The notes under the pieces were generated by a model. It saw only the letters and a program-made list of their open reading frames with translations, was not told the origin of the DNA and searched no databases. Positions 1-7,247 of a stretch of DNA of 20,200 nt are shown one piece after another. This stretch comes from Actinomycetes bacterium (GTDB lineage Bacteria; Actinomycetota; Actinomycetes; Actinomycetales; Actinomycetaceae). The stretch spans positions 1 through 20,200 of the forward strand of contig JAEWHO010000087.1 in the NCBI GenBank assembly GCA_023387755.1. Direction: 5' to 3'. A program made the translations under genes and the position numbers. Position 1 is the first letter of the stretch; each line of letters starts with the position of its first letter.

Positions 1-1
1 G

Positions 2-49
2 TTCATCGAATCCGTGGAGCGTGAGGAGGCTGAAGACGCCAGCGAGTAG
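2..49 (+). CDS. C-terminal end of an upstream protein (partial)
   Basis: An open frame enters from the left edge and ends at the TAG at 47-49. Only 15 residues are visible, and they are rich in Glu, Asp and Ala, as is common for disordered C-terminal tails. No domain can be identified. In many actinobacteria the gene just upstream of the proteasomal ATPase is the tRNA (adenine-58-N1) methyltransferase trmI, so that is the best guess from position alone; the residues themselves do not prove it. Confidence 0.5.
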   Translation, partial: FIESVEREEAEDASE

Positions 50-51
50 GA

Positions 52-100
52 GCCCATATCTGGGCACCCGTGTGGTGCGAGATGCACCCCTCATATGGGC
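52..100. other. Nested inverted repeats between the upstream gene and arc
   Basis: GCCCATAT at 52-59 is an exact inverted match to ATATGGGC at 93-100. A second perfect pair, GGTGC at 74-78 and GCACC at 84-88, lies inside. The first arm can also fold locally, because GCCCA at 52-56 matches TGGGC at 61-65, so two folds compete. There is no T-run after the outer stem, so it is not a classical intrinsic terminator. It could be the 3' end structure of the upstream mRNA or a protein-binding site in front of the arc promoter. Confidence 0.45.
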
Positions 101-149
101 ATAAACGTGGGACAATAGAAACAGGCCCTACCACCTGGAGGAGCGTGTT

Positions 150-1706
150 GTGAGTTCCGAGTTGCCTACCGATGTTCCGACCTTGCAAAAGGAAGTCGTC
201 TCCCTCGCCGGGAAGAACGAGCGCCTATCAGCGGCATTGGGGGCTGCCCGACGACGTTTGGAAGAGCAACAGGAATATATCGACCAACTCACCCGCGCCC
301 CCGGCAGCTACGGCGTATTCCTCAGCGGGGATATGCCGGCCCGGGAAGCTGACGTCATGGTCGGAGGGCGGCGGATGCGCGTGCCCGTCGTTCCAAGCCT
401 GCCACTGGGAGCGCTACGCCGCGGCCAGCTGGTGCGGTTGAACGAACATATGCTCATCATCGGGGTGGCCGACTATGAGACCACCGGTGCGCTCGTGTAT
501 GTCAAAGAGACCCTTGAGGATGGACGAGTCGTAGTCCATGGCCGCGGCGGGGACGCCGTCGTCATGGAAATATCCGGCCAATTACGGGGCCAGAAGGTGC
601 GCGTGGGGGATGTCGCTCTAGCTGATATGCGCTCCCATACGCTTATCGAGATTGTTACCCTGTCCGAACTGGATGATCTGCTCCTCGAAGAAGAGCCCGA
701 TGTGGACTATAGCGATATCGGCGGGCTCAGCAAGCAGATAGTCGAAATCCGTGACGCCGTGGAACTTCCGTTCGCGCACCCCGAGCTCTACCGCGAACAC
801 GGCCTGCGTCCACCTAAGGGAGTACTGCTGTACGGCCCGCCGGGATGTGGGAAAACACTGATTGCTAAGGCCGTGGCGACGTCATTGGCGCGGCTGTCCA
901 ATGAGGACGGCAAAGCCGCCTACTTCCTTAACATTAAAGGCCCTGAACTACTGGATAAATATGTGGGGGAGACCGAGCGTCATATCCGGGTGATTTTCGC
1001 GCGCGCTCGCGAGAAAGCCGCCCTGGGAGTGCCGGTGGTTATCTTCTTTGACGAGATGGAGTCGCTCTTCCGGACCCGCGGGTCGGGAGTTTCTTCCGAC
1101 GTCGAAACGACGATTGTCCCGCAACTCCTAGCCGAGATTGACGGGGTAGAAAAACTCGACAATGTCGTCATTATTGGGGCCTCGAACCGCGAGGATATGA
1201 TCGATCCGGCGATTTTACGGCCGGGACGCTTGGACGTGAAGATTCGAGTGCAACGCCCTGACGAGACTGGATGCCGAGATATTTTCAGCAAATACCTCAC
1301 CGATGATCTGCCCTACCGGGACAGTGAAATCGCGGCATATGACGGAATCAATGGTGTTATTGACCATCTCATTGAGATGGCGACCAGCCAGCTTTTCGCG
1401 CTGGATGAAGCCCGCCAGCTCTTTACCGTAACGTTTGCTGATGGCACCGTGCACACCCTGTATTTCCGGGACTTCGTCTCCGGTGCGCTCATCGCCAATA
1501 TTGTGGACCGGGTGAAGAAAGCAGCCGTCAAAGACTTCTTGGCGCACGGTCAACGCGGGATCTGCAGCGCCCATATGCAGCGTGCTATCGAGCAGGAAAT
1601 GCGTGAACATGAGGATCTGCGCGCCACCACCGACCCAGAAGAATGGGCGCGGGTGCTGGGCCGCACCGGCCAGCGGGTTATTGATGTGCAACCGGTAGGA
1701 GATTAA
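150..1706 (+). CDS. arc: Pup-proteasome-type AAA ATPase ARC (Mpa homologue)
   Basis: This is the ring-shaped ATPase that recognises pupylated proteins and unfolds them in the cytoplasm. The 518-residue protein begins with a coiled coil (about 10-48) that in Mpa captures Pup. It is followed by the OB-type interdomain (about 50-170) and one AAA module: Walker A GPPGCGKT at 229-236, Walker B FFDE at 299-302, Asn346 as sensor 1 and the RPGR arginine-finger segment at 357-360. The pore-loop aromatic is in KYVGE (270-274). The GTG start at 150 is chosen because GGAGGAG lies at 137-143. The gene heads the cluster, and its stop is 3 nt before dop. The C-terminus reads VQPVGD, so the GQYL-type tail that docks mycobacterial Mpa on the 20S proteasome is missing. 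Family assignment is firm; whether the client fate is degradation or remodelling is not. Confidence 0.96.
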   Translation: MSSELPTDVPTLQKEVVSLAGKNERLSAALGAARRRLEEQQEYIDQLTRAPGSYGVFLSGDMPAREADVMVGGRRMRVPVVPSLPLGALRRGQLVRLNEHMLIIGVADYETTGALVYVKETLEDGRVVVHGRGGDAVVMEISGQLRGQKVRVGDVALADMRSHTLIEIVTLSELDDLLLEEEPDVDYSDIGGLSKQIVEIRDAVELPFAHPELYREHGLRPPKGVLLYGPPGCGKTLIAKAVATSLARLSNEDGKAAYFLNIKGPELLDKYVGETERHIRVIFARAREKAALGVPVVIFFDEMESLFRTRGSGVSSDVETTIVPQLLAEIDGVEKLDNVVIIGASNREDMIDPAILRPGRLDVKIRVQRPDETGCRDIFSKYLTDDLPYRDSEIAAYDGINGVIDHLIEMATSQLFALDEARQLFTVTFADGTVHTLYFRDFVSGALIANIVDRVKKAAVKDFLAHGQRGICSAHMQRAIEQEMREHEDLRATTDPEEWARVLGRTGQRVIDVQPVGD

Positions 1707-1709
1707 GCC

Positions 1710-3287
1710 GTGAGTGTGATTAGGCCCCTAGGGCTAGAAACGGAATACGGTATTACCGAATCCGGTGTCAGCAGTGACGTGATCGGATTATCGACAGCAC
1801 TGGTTGAGGCGTATGCCAGTTCCGTGCCCCATGCAGGCTGGGACTACCGCGGGGAGGATCCACTAGCTGACGCGCGCGGCTATCGCCTCCCACGCGCTGC
1901 CGCCGATCCATCTATGCTGACCGATAACCCTGATCGAGCCGCGCCCAGCGGCCCTGCGCAGGGGAGCGTAAAGGGCCATGGCACACGCGCGAAGGTGGGC
2001 GCCCACGTCATGGATTATGACGGCGACACCGGCCGGCGAGGAGCCGCCAATGCGGTCCTGACCAATGGGGCCCGCCTGTACGTGGATCACGCCCACCCGG
2101 AATACTCCGGCCCGGAAGTAACCACCCCGCTTGATGCAGTGCGCTGGGATCGTGCCGGCGATGAGATCGCCACGCGGGCGGTTGACATTCTCGCTGCGCG
2201 CGGCCGCACGATTGCGGTCTATAAGAATAATGGCGATGGTAAAGGGGCTAGCTATGGCACCCACGAGAATTACCTTGTCGATCGCCACTTGCCCTTCGGC
2301 GATATCGTTCAGCACCTGACCACCTTCCTCGTCACCCGCCCCCTCATCTGCGGATCTGGGCGCGTCGGGATTGGGCAACGTAGTGAAGAATCCGGCTTCC
2401 AAATATCACAGCGGGCCGACTATATCGAGAACGATATTGGCCTGCAAACCACGTTCGACCGGCCCATTATCAACACCCGCGACGAACCCCACGCCGATGC
2501 CCGCCGGTGGCGCCGGCTCCATGTTATTACCGGGGATGCCACCCTGTTCGACGTTTCCACCTTCCTGAAGGTGGGCGTCACCTCCCTGGTTCTGTGGTAC
2601 CTGGAACGTGGCGAGGTGGCACTGGATCTGGATGCACTCACCCTGTCCGCACCGGTCGTGGATTGCTGGGGCGTCTCCCACGATCCCTTCGGTCACCACC
2701 TATCGGCCACGACCGGCTCGCCTACCGCCCTCGATATTCAGCGCACCTTCTGCGATCTTATCGGTAACGCGTTGGAGTCCGACGGCGTCACCTGCGCTCA
2801 AACCGCGCAGGTGATGAAGGAATGGTCTCGGATTCTTGATGGTCTGGCCACCGATCCGGCCAGTCTGGTAACCGATGTGGAATGGATAGCCAAGAAAACC
2901 CTGCTGGAGTCCATGCGCCGGCGCAGTAACCTGAGCTGGGATGATCCCAAACTGCAGGCGGCGGACCTGCAGTGGGCACAACTGGGGCCACGCGGCCTGG
3001 TCAGTGCATTAGATCGAGCCGGGCGGGTGCGGCGTCTGGTGGCACCCGCTGAGGTAGAGGTAGCGGTAACCACTCCGCCGGCCGACACCCGCGCCTACCT
3101 GCGAGGCCTCATGATTTCTCGCTTCCCCGTTCATACGGCGAGCTGGTCTTCTCTGGTCACCCCACATCCCGATCGTACGGGTTATATGCGGATCTCCCTT
3201 CCCGACCCCACTGCCGGTACCCAGGCCGATCTCGGCACTTTGGCCGAAGCGGAGTACGCTGAGATTATTGCCGCATTAAAGGAGTGA
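1710..3287 (+). CDS. dop: Deamidase/depupylase of Pup (Dop)
   Basis: Dop converts the C-terminal Gln of Pup to Glu and also removes Pup from substrates. It is a carboxylate-amine ligase-like enzyme that uses ATP as cofactor. The 525-residue protein has the N-terminal GLETEYG motif (residues 8-14, metal-binding glutamates) and a long insertion with the WDYRGEDPLADARGY segment (44-58). That insertion includes the Dop-loop region that distinguishes Dop from PafA. The LYVDHAHPEYS motif (122-132) contains the nucleophilic aspartate, here Asp126. The N-T-R-D-E-P-H-A-D-A-R motif near residue 255 matches the shared Dop/PafA fold. The GTG start at 1710 follows AGGAGA at 1697-1702. The 3 nt gap from arc and 1 nt gap to pup indicate one transcript. 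Identity is secure. Confidence 0.96.
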   Translation: MSVIRPLGLETEYGITESGVSSDVIGLSTALVEAYASSVPHAGWDYRGEDPLADARGYRLPRAAADPSMLTDNPDRAAPSGPAQGSVKGHGTRAKVGAHVMDYDGDTGRRGAANAVLTNGARLYVDHAHPEYSGPEVTTPLDAVRWDRAGDEIATRAVDILAARGRTIAVYKNNGDGKGASYGTHENYLVDRHLPFGDIVQHLTTFLVTRPLICGSGRVGIGQRSEESGFQISQRADYIENDIGLQTTFDRPIINTRDEPHADARRWRRLHVITGDATLFDVSTFLKVGVTSLVLWYLERGEVALDLDALTLSAPVVDCWGVSHDPFGHHLSATTGSPTALDIQRTFCDLIGNALESDGVTCAQTAQVMKEWSRILDGLATDPASLVTDVEWIAKKTLLESMRRRSNLSWDDPKLQAADLQWAQLGPRGLVSALDRAGRVRRLVAPAEVEVAVTTPPADTRAYLRGLMISRFPVHTASWSSLVTPHPDRTGYMRISLPDPTAGTQADLGTLAEAEYAEIIAALKE

Positions 3288-3288
3288 C

Positions 3289-3471
3289 ATGAAGCGCGAA
3301 TATGTGCAGCCCCAGCAGGCTGCCCCCCAAGAGGTTGATGAGGAAGACGTCACCATTCAGCCGGCCGCCCAAACCGATGATATGGACGCCCTGCTCGACG
3401 AAATCGACGGGGTTTTAGAAGCAAACGCCGAATCCTTCGTCCAAGGGTTCGTCCAGAAAGGCGGCCAGTAG
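3289..3471 (+). CDS. pup: Prokaryotic ubiquitin-like protein Pup
   Basis: This 60-residue, mostly disordered modifier is joined through its C-terminus to lysines of target proteins. The sequence is acidic and Gln-rich at the front. It then carries the conserved helical stretch DALLDEIDGVLEANAESFV (about residues 34-52), which binds the Arc/Mpa coiled coil, and the ending VQKGGQ. The final Gln means it must be deamidated by Dop before PafA can use it. Lysines are present at position 2 and in the C-terminal QKGGQ. The ATG lies 1 nt after the dop stop, with AAGGAG of the ribosome-binding site inside the dop end, so translation is probably coupled. No prcB or prcA follows; pafA begins 5 nt later. 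Confidence 0.98.
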   Translation: MKREYVQPQQAAPQEVDEEDVTIQPAAQTDDMDALLDEIDGVLEANAESFVQGFVQKGGQ

Positions 3472-3476
3472 CTCCC

Positions 3477-4856
3477 GTGAAGTCTCCCCGGCGGATCTTC
3501 GGTATCGAAACCGAATATGGCCTCACCTGTGCCCACCGCGAGCAGGGCGAGCCGCCACTCAACGCGGAAGAAGCCGCCGCGGAGCTATTCCGCCCCATGC
3601 AGTTATCGGGCCGGGCAGCTAATGCTTTCCTCGCCAATGGGGGCCGGCTGTATCTCGACGTCGGCGCCCATCCGGAATACGCCACCGCCGAATGTGACAC
3701 CCTTGAGGACTTACTCAACCAGGACCGCGCTGGCGGGGAACTCATGGCCGATCTGGCTCGCCGTGCCAACGCCCGGCTATCAGAGCAAGGCATTCCAGGT
3801 GTTATCCATCTATTCCGCAATAATGCCGATTCACGCGGTAACTCCTATGGTTGCCACGAAAACTACTTGATCCGGCGCACTCAACGCCACCAGCAGGTAG
3901 TTGCCAGCCTGGTTCCATTTTTCGTTACCCGTCAAATCGTCGTCGGATCGGGATATCTGCGGCTCCGCAAAGGGATAGCCAGCTACGGTTTCTCCCAGCG
4001 GGCAGACCAAACCTGGGATGCGGTATCGGCAGCCACCACCCGCTCTCGCCCGATTATCAATACCCGAGACGAGCCCCACGCCGATGCCCAAACCTACCGC
4101 CGGATGCACGTCATCGTCGGGGATACCAATGTGTCCGAAGCGGCCACCGCGGCGAAGGTCGCCATGACTGATCTGGTGATTGCCGTGGCGGAAGCGGGCA
4201 AACTGCCGACCTGGGAGATGGTCGATCCCATGCGGGCTATCCGCGAGGTCTGCTACGACCTCACCGGACGAACCACCTGTGACCTCACTGAGCACCGTTC
4301 ACTCTCGGCCATATCTTTGCAGCGCCGCTACCTGCAGGCAGTAGAGGATTTCGGATTCGACCTCACCGAGCTCCAGCGCTACACCCTCGATCTGTGGGAC
4401 CGGGCGCTCACCGCTATTGAAAGTGGCGAATGGGGGCCGGTAGAGCATGAATGCGACTGGGCTATAAAGAAGAAGATGCTGGACCGCGCCGCGCGGCGGG
4501 GGGCCGCCCTCGATTCGATGATGGCCTCCCGGCTCATGCTCGCCTACCACGACATCACCGATGCGGGACTGCGTGAACGAATGGAGGAGCGGGGGATGAT
4601 CCGCCGGCTGACCACGCCGTCGGGCGTGAACGCAGCCCTTACCCAAGCCCCGACGACGACCCGCGCCCACGTGCGGGGCCAGTTTATCCAGGCGGCCCAA
4701 GCCCACCGGCGCGATTACACCGCCGATTGGACGCATGTCCGCCTCGACGATGGTCAGCATCGCGCGGTGCGTTTAGACGATCCATTTGCCAGCCACGATG
4801 AACGAGTCGATAAGCTATGTGCAGCAATGGATGACGTCGATATTCCCTGGTGTTAA
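3477..4856 (+). CDS. pafA: Pup-protein ligase PafA
   Basis: PafA forms the isopeptide bond between the C-terminal glutamate of Pup and substrate lysines, using ATP. The 459-residue protein has the FGIETEYGL motif (8-16) with metal-binding glutamates. The LYLDVGAHPEYATAE motif (58-72) contains catalytic Asp61, the counterpart of Asp64 in studied PafA proteins. N-T-R-D-E-P-H-A-D-A recurs near residue 195. It lacks the long insertion seen between these motifs in Dop, which separates the two paralogues. The start is GTG at 3477, only 5 nt after pup; the upstream purine-rich match is weak, so translational coupling with pup is likely. The stop codon is immediately followed by the ATG of the FKBP-like lipoprotein. 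Confidence 0.96.
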   Translation: MKSPRRIFGIETEYGLTCAHREQGEPPLNAEEAAAELFRPMQLSGRAANAFLANGGRLYLDVGAHPEYATAECDTLEDLLNQDRAGGELMADLARRANARLSEQGIPGVIHLFRNNADSRGNSYGCHENYLIRRTQRHQQVVASLVPFFVTRQIVVGSGYLRLRKGIASYGFSQRADQTWDAVSAATTRSRPIINTRDEPHADAQTYRRMHVIVGDTNVSEAATAAKVAMTDLVIAVAEAGKLPTWEMVDPMRAIREVCYDLTGRTTCDLTEHRSLSAISLQRRYLQAVEDFGFDLTELQRYTLDLWDRALTAIESGEWGPVEHECDWAIKKKMLDRAARRGAALDSMMASRLMLAYHDITDAGLRERMEERGMIRRLTTPSGVNAALTQAPTTTRAHVRGQFIQAAQAHRRDYTADWTHVRLDDGQHRAVRLDDPFASHDERVDKLCAAMDDVDIPWC

Positions 4857-5843
4857 ATGCGTGTACCTTCCCGGTTGGTCAAAGTCCTAGCCCCGGTCTG
4901 CCTCATTACAGCACCGCTTCCCAGCGGCTGTTCTAACCCGCTGGCGCCCACGGAGCCTTCGCCCACGGTTCAGTCGGTGATTGTGCAGGGGTCGCTCGGA
5001 TCGGTGCCCGCCATTACCGTCGATGAGAATCTGCACGTGAGCTCCCGAGAACAACTCAACGCCATTGTTGGAACCGGGCGGACTGTAGAGTCGGGCGCGA
5101 CTGCGATTATCTCGGTCAATACCTTTGACGGCGGCACCGGAAAACTGGTCGAAAATGAAGCCACCGGGCGCCCCCAAATTGTCACGGCCGATGCTGATGG
5201 GGTGGGTAAGGAACTGGCCGAGGTGATCGTCGGGGCCCACGAGGGGGACCGTAAAGTCTTGTTAGAGCCGGTGGCGATTAATCAGCGTCCCTCCACCCTC
5301 GTCACGGTTATTGATATCCTCCCCACTGAGGCGCTCGGCCGCGAGGTCGATCCGCCCGAGGACATGCCGCCAGTGCAGCAGGTGCGCGGCGGCTATCAGG
5401 CCGGCGGGATGGGGGAGGTAGAACCCCCAACTACACTGCGCAGCTCCCTGCTTATCCAAGGGGATGGTGCCCAGGTTGTGGAGGGGGAACGCGTACTCAT
5501 CACCTTCACTTCCACCCACTGGGATACCGGAGAGGTGATTGAGGCCTCCGGGCCACTCACCCCCGTCCAACTGGATATCGACGACGCTATGGCCGGCCTG
5601 CGCGCCGGGCTATTGGATCAGCGCGTGGGCAGCCGCGTACTGCTCGTAATCCCGCCGGACCAGGCTAGTGGGGCCGAAACAGTCGTGATGGTTGTGGATA
5701 TTCTGGCCTCTTATACGCCAGCGGAAGGGACCGACGCGCCCGGGACGCCAGGTCCGTCAGGCACCCCAGATCCCTCAGCTGACCCAGACGCCGCGGATGC
5801 CCCGGCAGACCCGAGTGCATCTCCCACCAGCAAGGATTCCTAA
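4857..5843 (+). CDS. FKBP-like putative lipoprotein
   Basis: This 328-residue exported protein starts directly after the pafA stop (TAA then ATG) without a clear ribosome-binding site, which suggests reinitiation. A basic then hydrophobic N-terminus leads to a possible lipobox, LPSGC with Cys25. Its -3 residue is Pro instead of the usual Leu, so lipid attachment is probable but not certain. Two FKBP-fold regions are suggested, about 70-155 and 190-290; the second has the conserved GSRVLLVIPP segment. Key FKBP active-site positions are changed: the usual Phe-Asp is Ile-Glu in DTGEVIEAS, and the pocket Trp aligns with Leu. It may therefore be a chaperone or binding protein and not an efficient prolyl isomerase. 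The last about 40 residues are Pro, Asp, Ala and Ser rich and low in complexity. FKBP-type genes next to pafA are also known in other actinobacteria. Confidence 0.82.
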   Translation: MRVPSRLVKVLAPVCLITAPLPSGCSNPLAPTEPSPTVQSVIVQGSLGSVPAITVDENLHVSSREQLNAIVGTGRTVESGATAIISVNTFDGGTGKLVENEATGRPQIVTADADGVGKELAEVIVGAHEGDRKVLLEPVAINQRPSTLVTVIDILPTEALGREVDPPEDMPPVQQVRGGYQAGGMGEVEPPTTLRSSLLIQGDGAQVVEGERVLITFTSTHWDTGEVIEASGPLTPVQLDIDDAMAGLRAGLLDQRVGSRVLLVIPPDQASGAETVVMVVDILASYTPAEGTDAPGTPGPSGTPDPSADPDAADAPADPSASPTSKDS

Positions 5844-5900
5844 CCGCGGAAGACGTGTAACCGCCGGAGCTCCTCAACCACCGCAGACTCCTAACCACCG
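5831..5900. repeat. Four degenerate tandem repeats of 17-18 bp
   Basis: Adjacent units lie at 5831-5848, 5849-5866, 5867-5883 and 5884-5900. They share a TCCTAACCRCCG-like core, most clearly CTCCTAACCACCG in the last unit and CTCCTCAACCACCG in the third. The array covers the stop codon of the lipoprotein gene in the first unit and the stop codon of the convergent kinase-like gene in the last. It is short and imperfect and may be decayed replication slippage or a recurrent binding site. Confidence 0.55.
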
Positions 5901-6424
5901 AGGGAACAACAGATATCCGCCGCGTGGTCCCCAGATCCGGCAGCATAGGGGAGGGCGTTATGCTGCCGTTCCCACGCGATCCGCTCAGCCGCCCAATCGT
6001 AGTCATCGCGCTCCCGTATGCGGGCGTCGCGCACCTCGTCGTCGGCCTCAACCCACACCCCTACGGTGAGGTGAGGCTGCAACAGATCACTGATCGCCCC
6101 GCACCCCTCGAAGATGAGCACCTCGCAGCGCGTTACGGTGGGCGCGGCAATCTGCCCGCTGAGCCAGTTATAGGGGAACCACGTGATGGGACCCGGGAAC
6201 GCACGTAGCAGACGGTCGGCCCGAGTGATACCCCCAGCCAGATCATCCCAGCCGTAGCACAGCAGGTCGAGCGGAATAATCGCAGTGGAAAGGCCCCGGT
6301 GGTGCAAACGATCAGCGAGCCGGGCAGCGAGGGTGGACTTACCAGCCCCGGTGCGCCCATCAATGCCGATGCAAGCAGGCCCGGTAATACGGGCGGCGAT
6401 AATCTCGCAACATGAGGCAGACAC
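5891..6424 (-). CDS. Uridine kinase-like P-loop protein
   Basis: This predicted cytosolic nucleoside or phosphoryl-transfer kinase belongs to the P-loop uridine-kinase-like group. With the GTG start at 6424 it has 177 residues. Walker A is GRTGAGKST (23-31). The LDLLCYGWDDL segment (52-62) corresponds to the DDLYPGWDGL-type substrate and Walker-B-like region of actinobacterial relatives. IFEGCG (104-109) matches the strand-4 acidic motif, and an Arg-rich lid (RDARIRERD, 132-140) follows. The frame stays open upstream to 6541, but that would run deep into hisF. GTG 6424 is preferred because it lies beyond hisF and a TATGCT -10-like hexamer ends 6 nt before it, fitting a leaderless mRNA. The gene converges on the lipoprotein gene and diverges from hisF. 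The substrate cannot be deduced. Confidence 0.8.
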   Translation of the reverse strand: MSASCCEIIAARITGPACIGIDGRTGAGKSTLAARLADRLHHRGLSTAIIPLDLLCYGWDDLAGGITRADRLLRAFPGPITWFPYNWLSGQIAAPTVTRCEVLIFEGCGAISDLLQPHLTVGVWVEADDEVRDARIRERDDYDWAAERIAWERQHNALPYAAGSGDHAADICCSLGG

Positions 6425-6436
6425 AAGCCCAGCATA
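6424..6436 (-). promoter_or_regulatory. Candidate leaderless promoter -10 of the kinase-like gene
   Basis: On the minus strand TATGCT (6436-6431) is followed by six bases and then the GTG start codon. This is the spacing expected if transcription begins at the first base of the start codon, which is common in actinobacteria. No convincing -35 and no Shine-Dalgarno were seen. Confidence 0.4.
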
Positions 6437-6445
6437 ACGAGGTAT

Positions 6446-6451
6446 TACAGT
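6446..6451 (+). promoter_or_regulatory. Candidate -10 for the his/trp operon
   Basis: TACAGT fits the TANNNT pattern and lies 31 nt before the hisF GTG start, in the only noncoding gap upstream of the operon. No good -35 is present at the usual distance, so this is a weak call that rests mainly on position. Confidence 0.3.
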
Positions 6452-6482
6452 GGCACTGAGGCCCCCAAAGAAAGGCGCAACC

Positions 6483-7247
6483 GTGTCCCCTGCGATCCGT
6501 ATTATCCCCTGCTTGGACGTCAGTGGCGGCAGAGTGGTCAAAGGGGTGAATTTCGTGAATCTCGCCGACGCCGGCGACCCGGTTGAGTTATCCCGGCGCT
6601 ACTACGAACAGGGGGCCGACGAAATCACCTTCCTCGATATTTCCGCGACCGTACAAGAACGCCGCACCACCTACGATATGGTCGAGAAAACCGCGGAAAA
6701 CGTATTCGTTCCCCTCACCGTGGGGGGCGGGATTCGCAGCCTCGACGACGTCGCCACCGCCTTGGCAGCAGGTGCCGATAAGGTGGGGATCAACACTGCG
6801 GCACTGAACCGCCCAGAGCTATTGAATGAGGTGGCCACCCACTGTGGCCGACAGGTCGTCACACTGTCCGTGGACGCCCGGGCCGACGCAGCCTGCCCCA
6901 GCGGATATGAAGTCACGACACACGGGGGCCGGCAAGGAACCGGAGTCGATATGGCTGAGTGGATCACCGAGGCCAGTGAGCGGGGCGCCGGGGAAATCCT
7001 ACTCACCTCGATGGACGCCGATGGGACACGTAACGGCTTTGACCTCCCCATGTTGAAGGTAGCCCGCAACTGCTGCCAGCTACCGATTATTGCTTCCGGG
7101 GGAGCGGGTAGCGTTGACCATTGCGTCGCCGCTGCTGAAGCTGGCGCGGACGCGGTATTGGCAGCATCAATCTTCCACTTCGGCACGCTCACAATCGCAC
7201 AGGTGAAAGAAGGTCTGGACGCAGCCGGATTCGAGGTGCGCCAGTGA
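6483..7247 (+). CDS. hisF: Imidazole glycerol phosphate synthase, cyclase subunit HisF
   Basis: With the glutaminase HisH, HisF turns PRFAR plus ammonia into imidazole glycerol phosphate and AICAR in histidine synthesis. The 254-residue TIM barrel has IIPCLDVSGGRVVKG at its start with catalytic Asp12. The second catalytic aspartate is Asp131 in LSVDAR. The phosphate-binding loops TVGGGIRS (79-86) and IIASGGAGS are intact. An ATG 33 nt upstream (6450) is in frame, but GTG 6483 is chosen because AAAGG at 6472-6476 is well spaced and the family begins here. hisH and hisA are not next to it and must lie elsewhere. It overlaps hisI by 4 nt (GTGA), so it heads the his/trp operon. Confidence 0.97.
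   Translation: MSPAIRIIPCLDVSGGRVVKGVNFVNLADAGDPVELSRRYYEQGADEITFLDISATVQERRTTYDMVEKTAENVFVPLTVGGGIRSLDDVATALAAGADKVGINTAALNRPELLNEVATHCGRQVVTLSVDARADAACPSGYEVTTHGGRQGTGVDMAEWITEASERGAGEILLTSMDADGTRNGFDLPMLKVARNCCQLPIIASGGAGSVDHCVAAAEAGADAVLAASIFHFGTLTIAQVKEGLDAAGFEVRQ

Noticed and set aside
3289..3471. Pup as a broken or truncated gene
   Set aside because: Sixty residues with the VQKGGQ ending is the normal full length for the family.
5831..5900. CRISPR array
   Set aside because: The units are adjacent without spacers, only 17-18 bp long and imperfect, and there are no cas genes.
5665..6208. Several Pro/Arg-rich frames on both strands around the lipoprotein end and the kinase-like gene
   Set aside because: They overlap better-supported genes, have low-complexity composition, and lack ribosome-binding sites.
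6425..6541. Upstream extension of the kinase-like gene to ATG 6541
   Set aside because: It would run about 60 bases into the conserved start of hisF, and the added residues do not resemble the kinase family.
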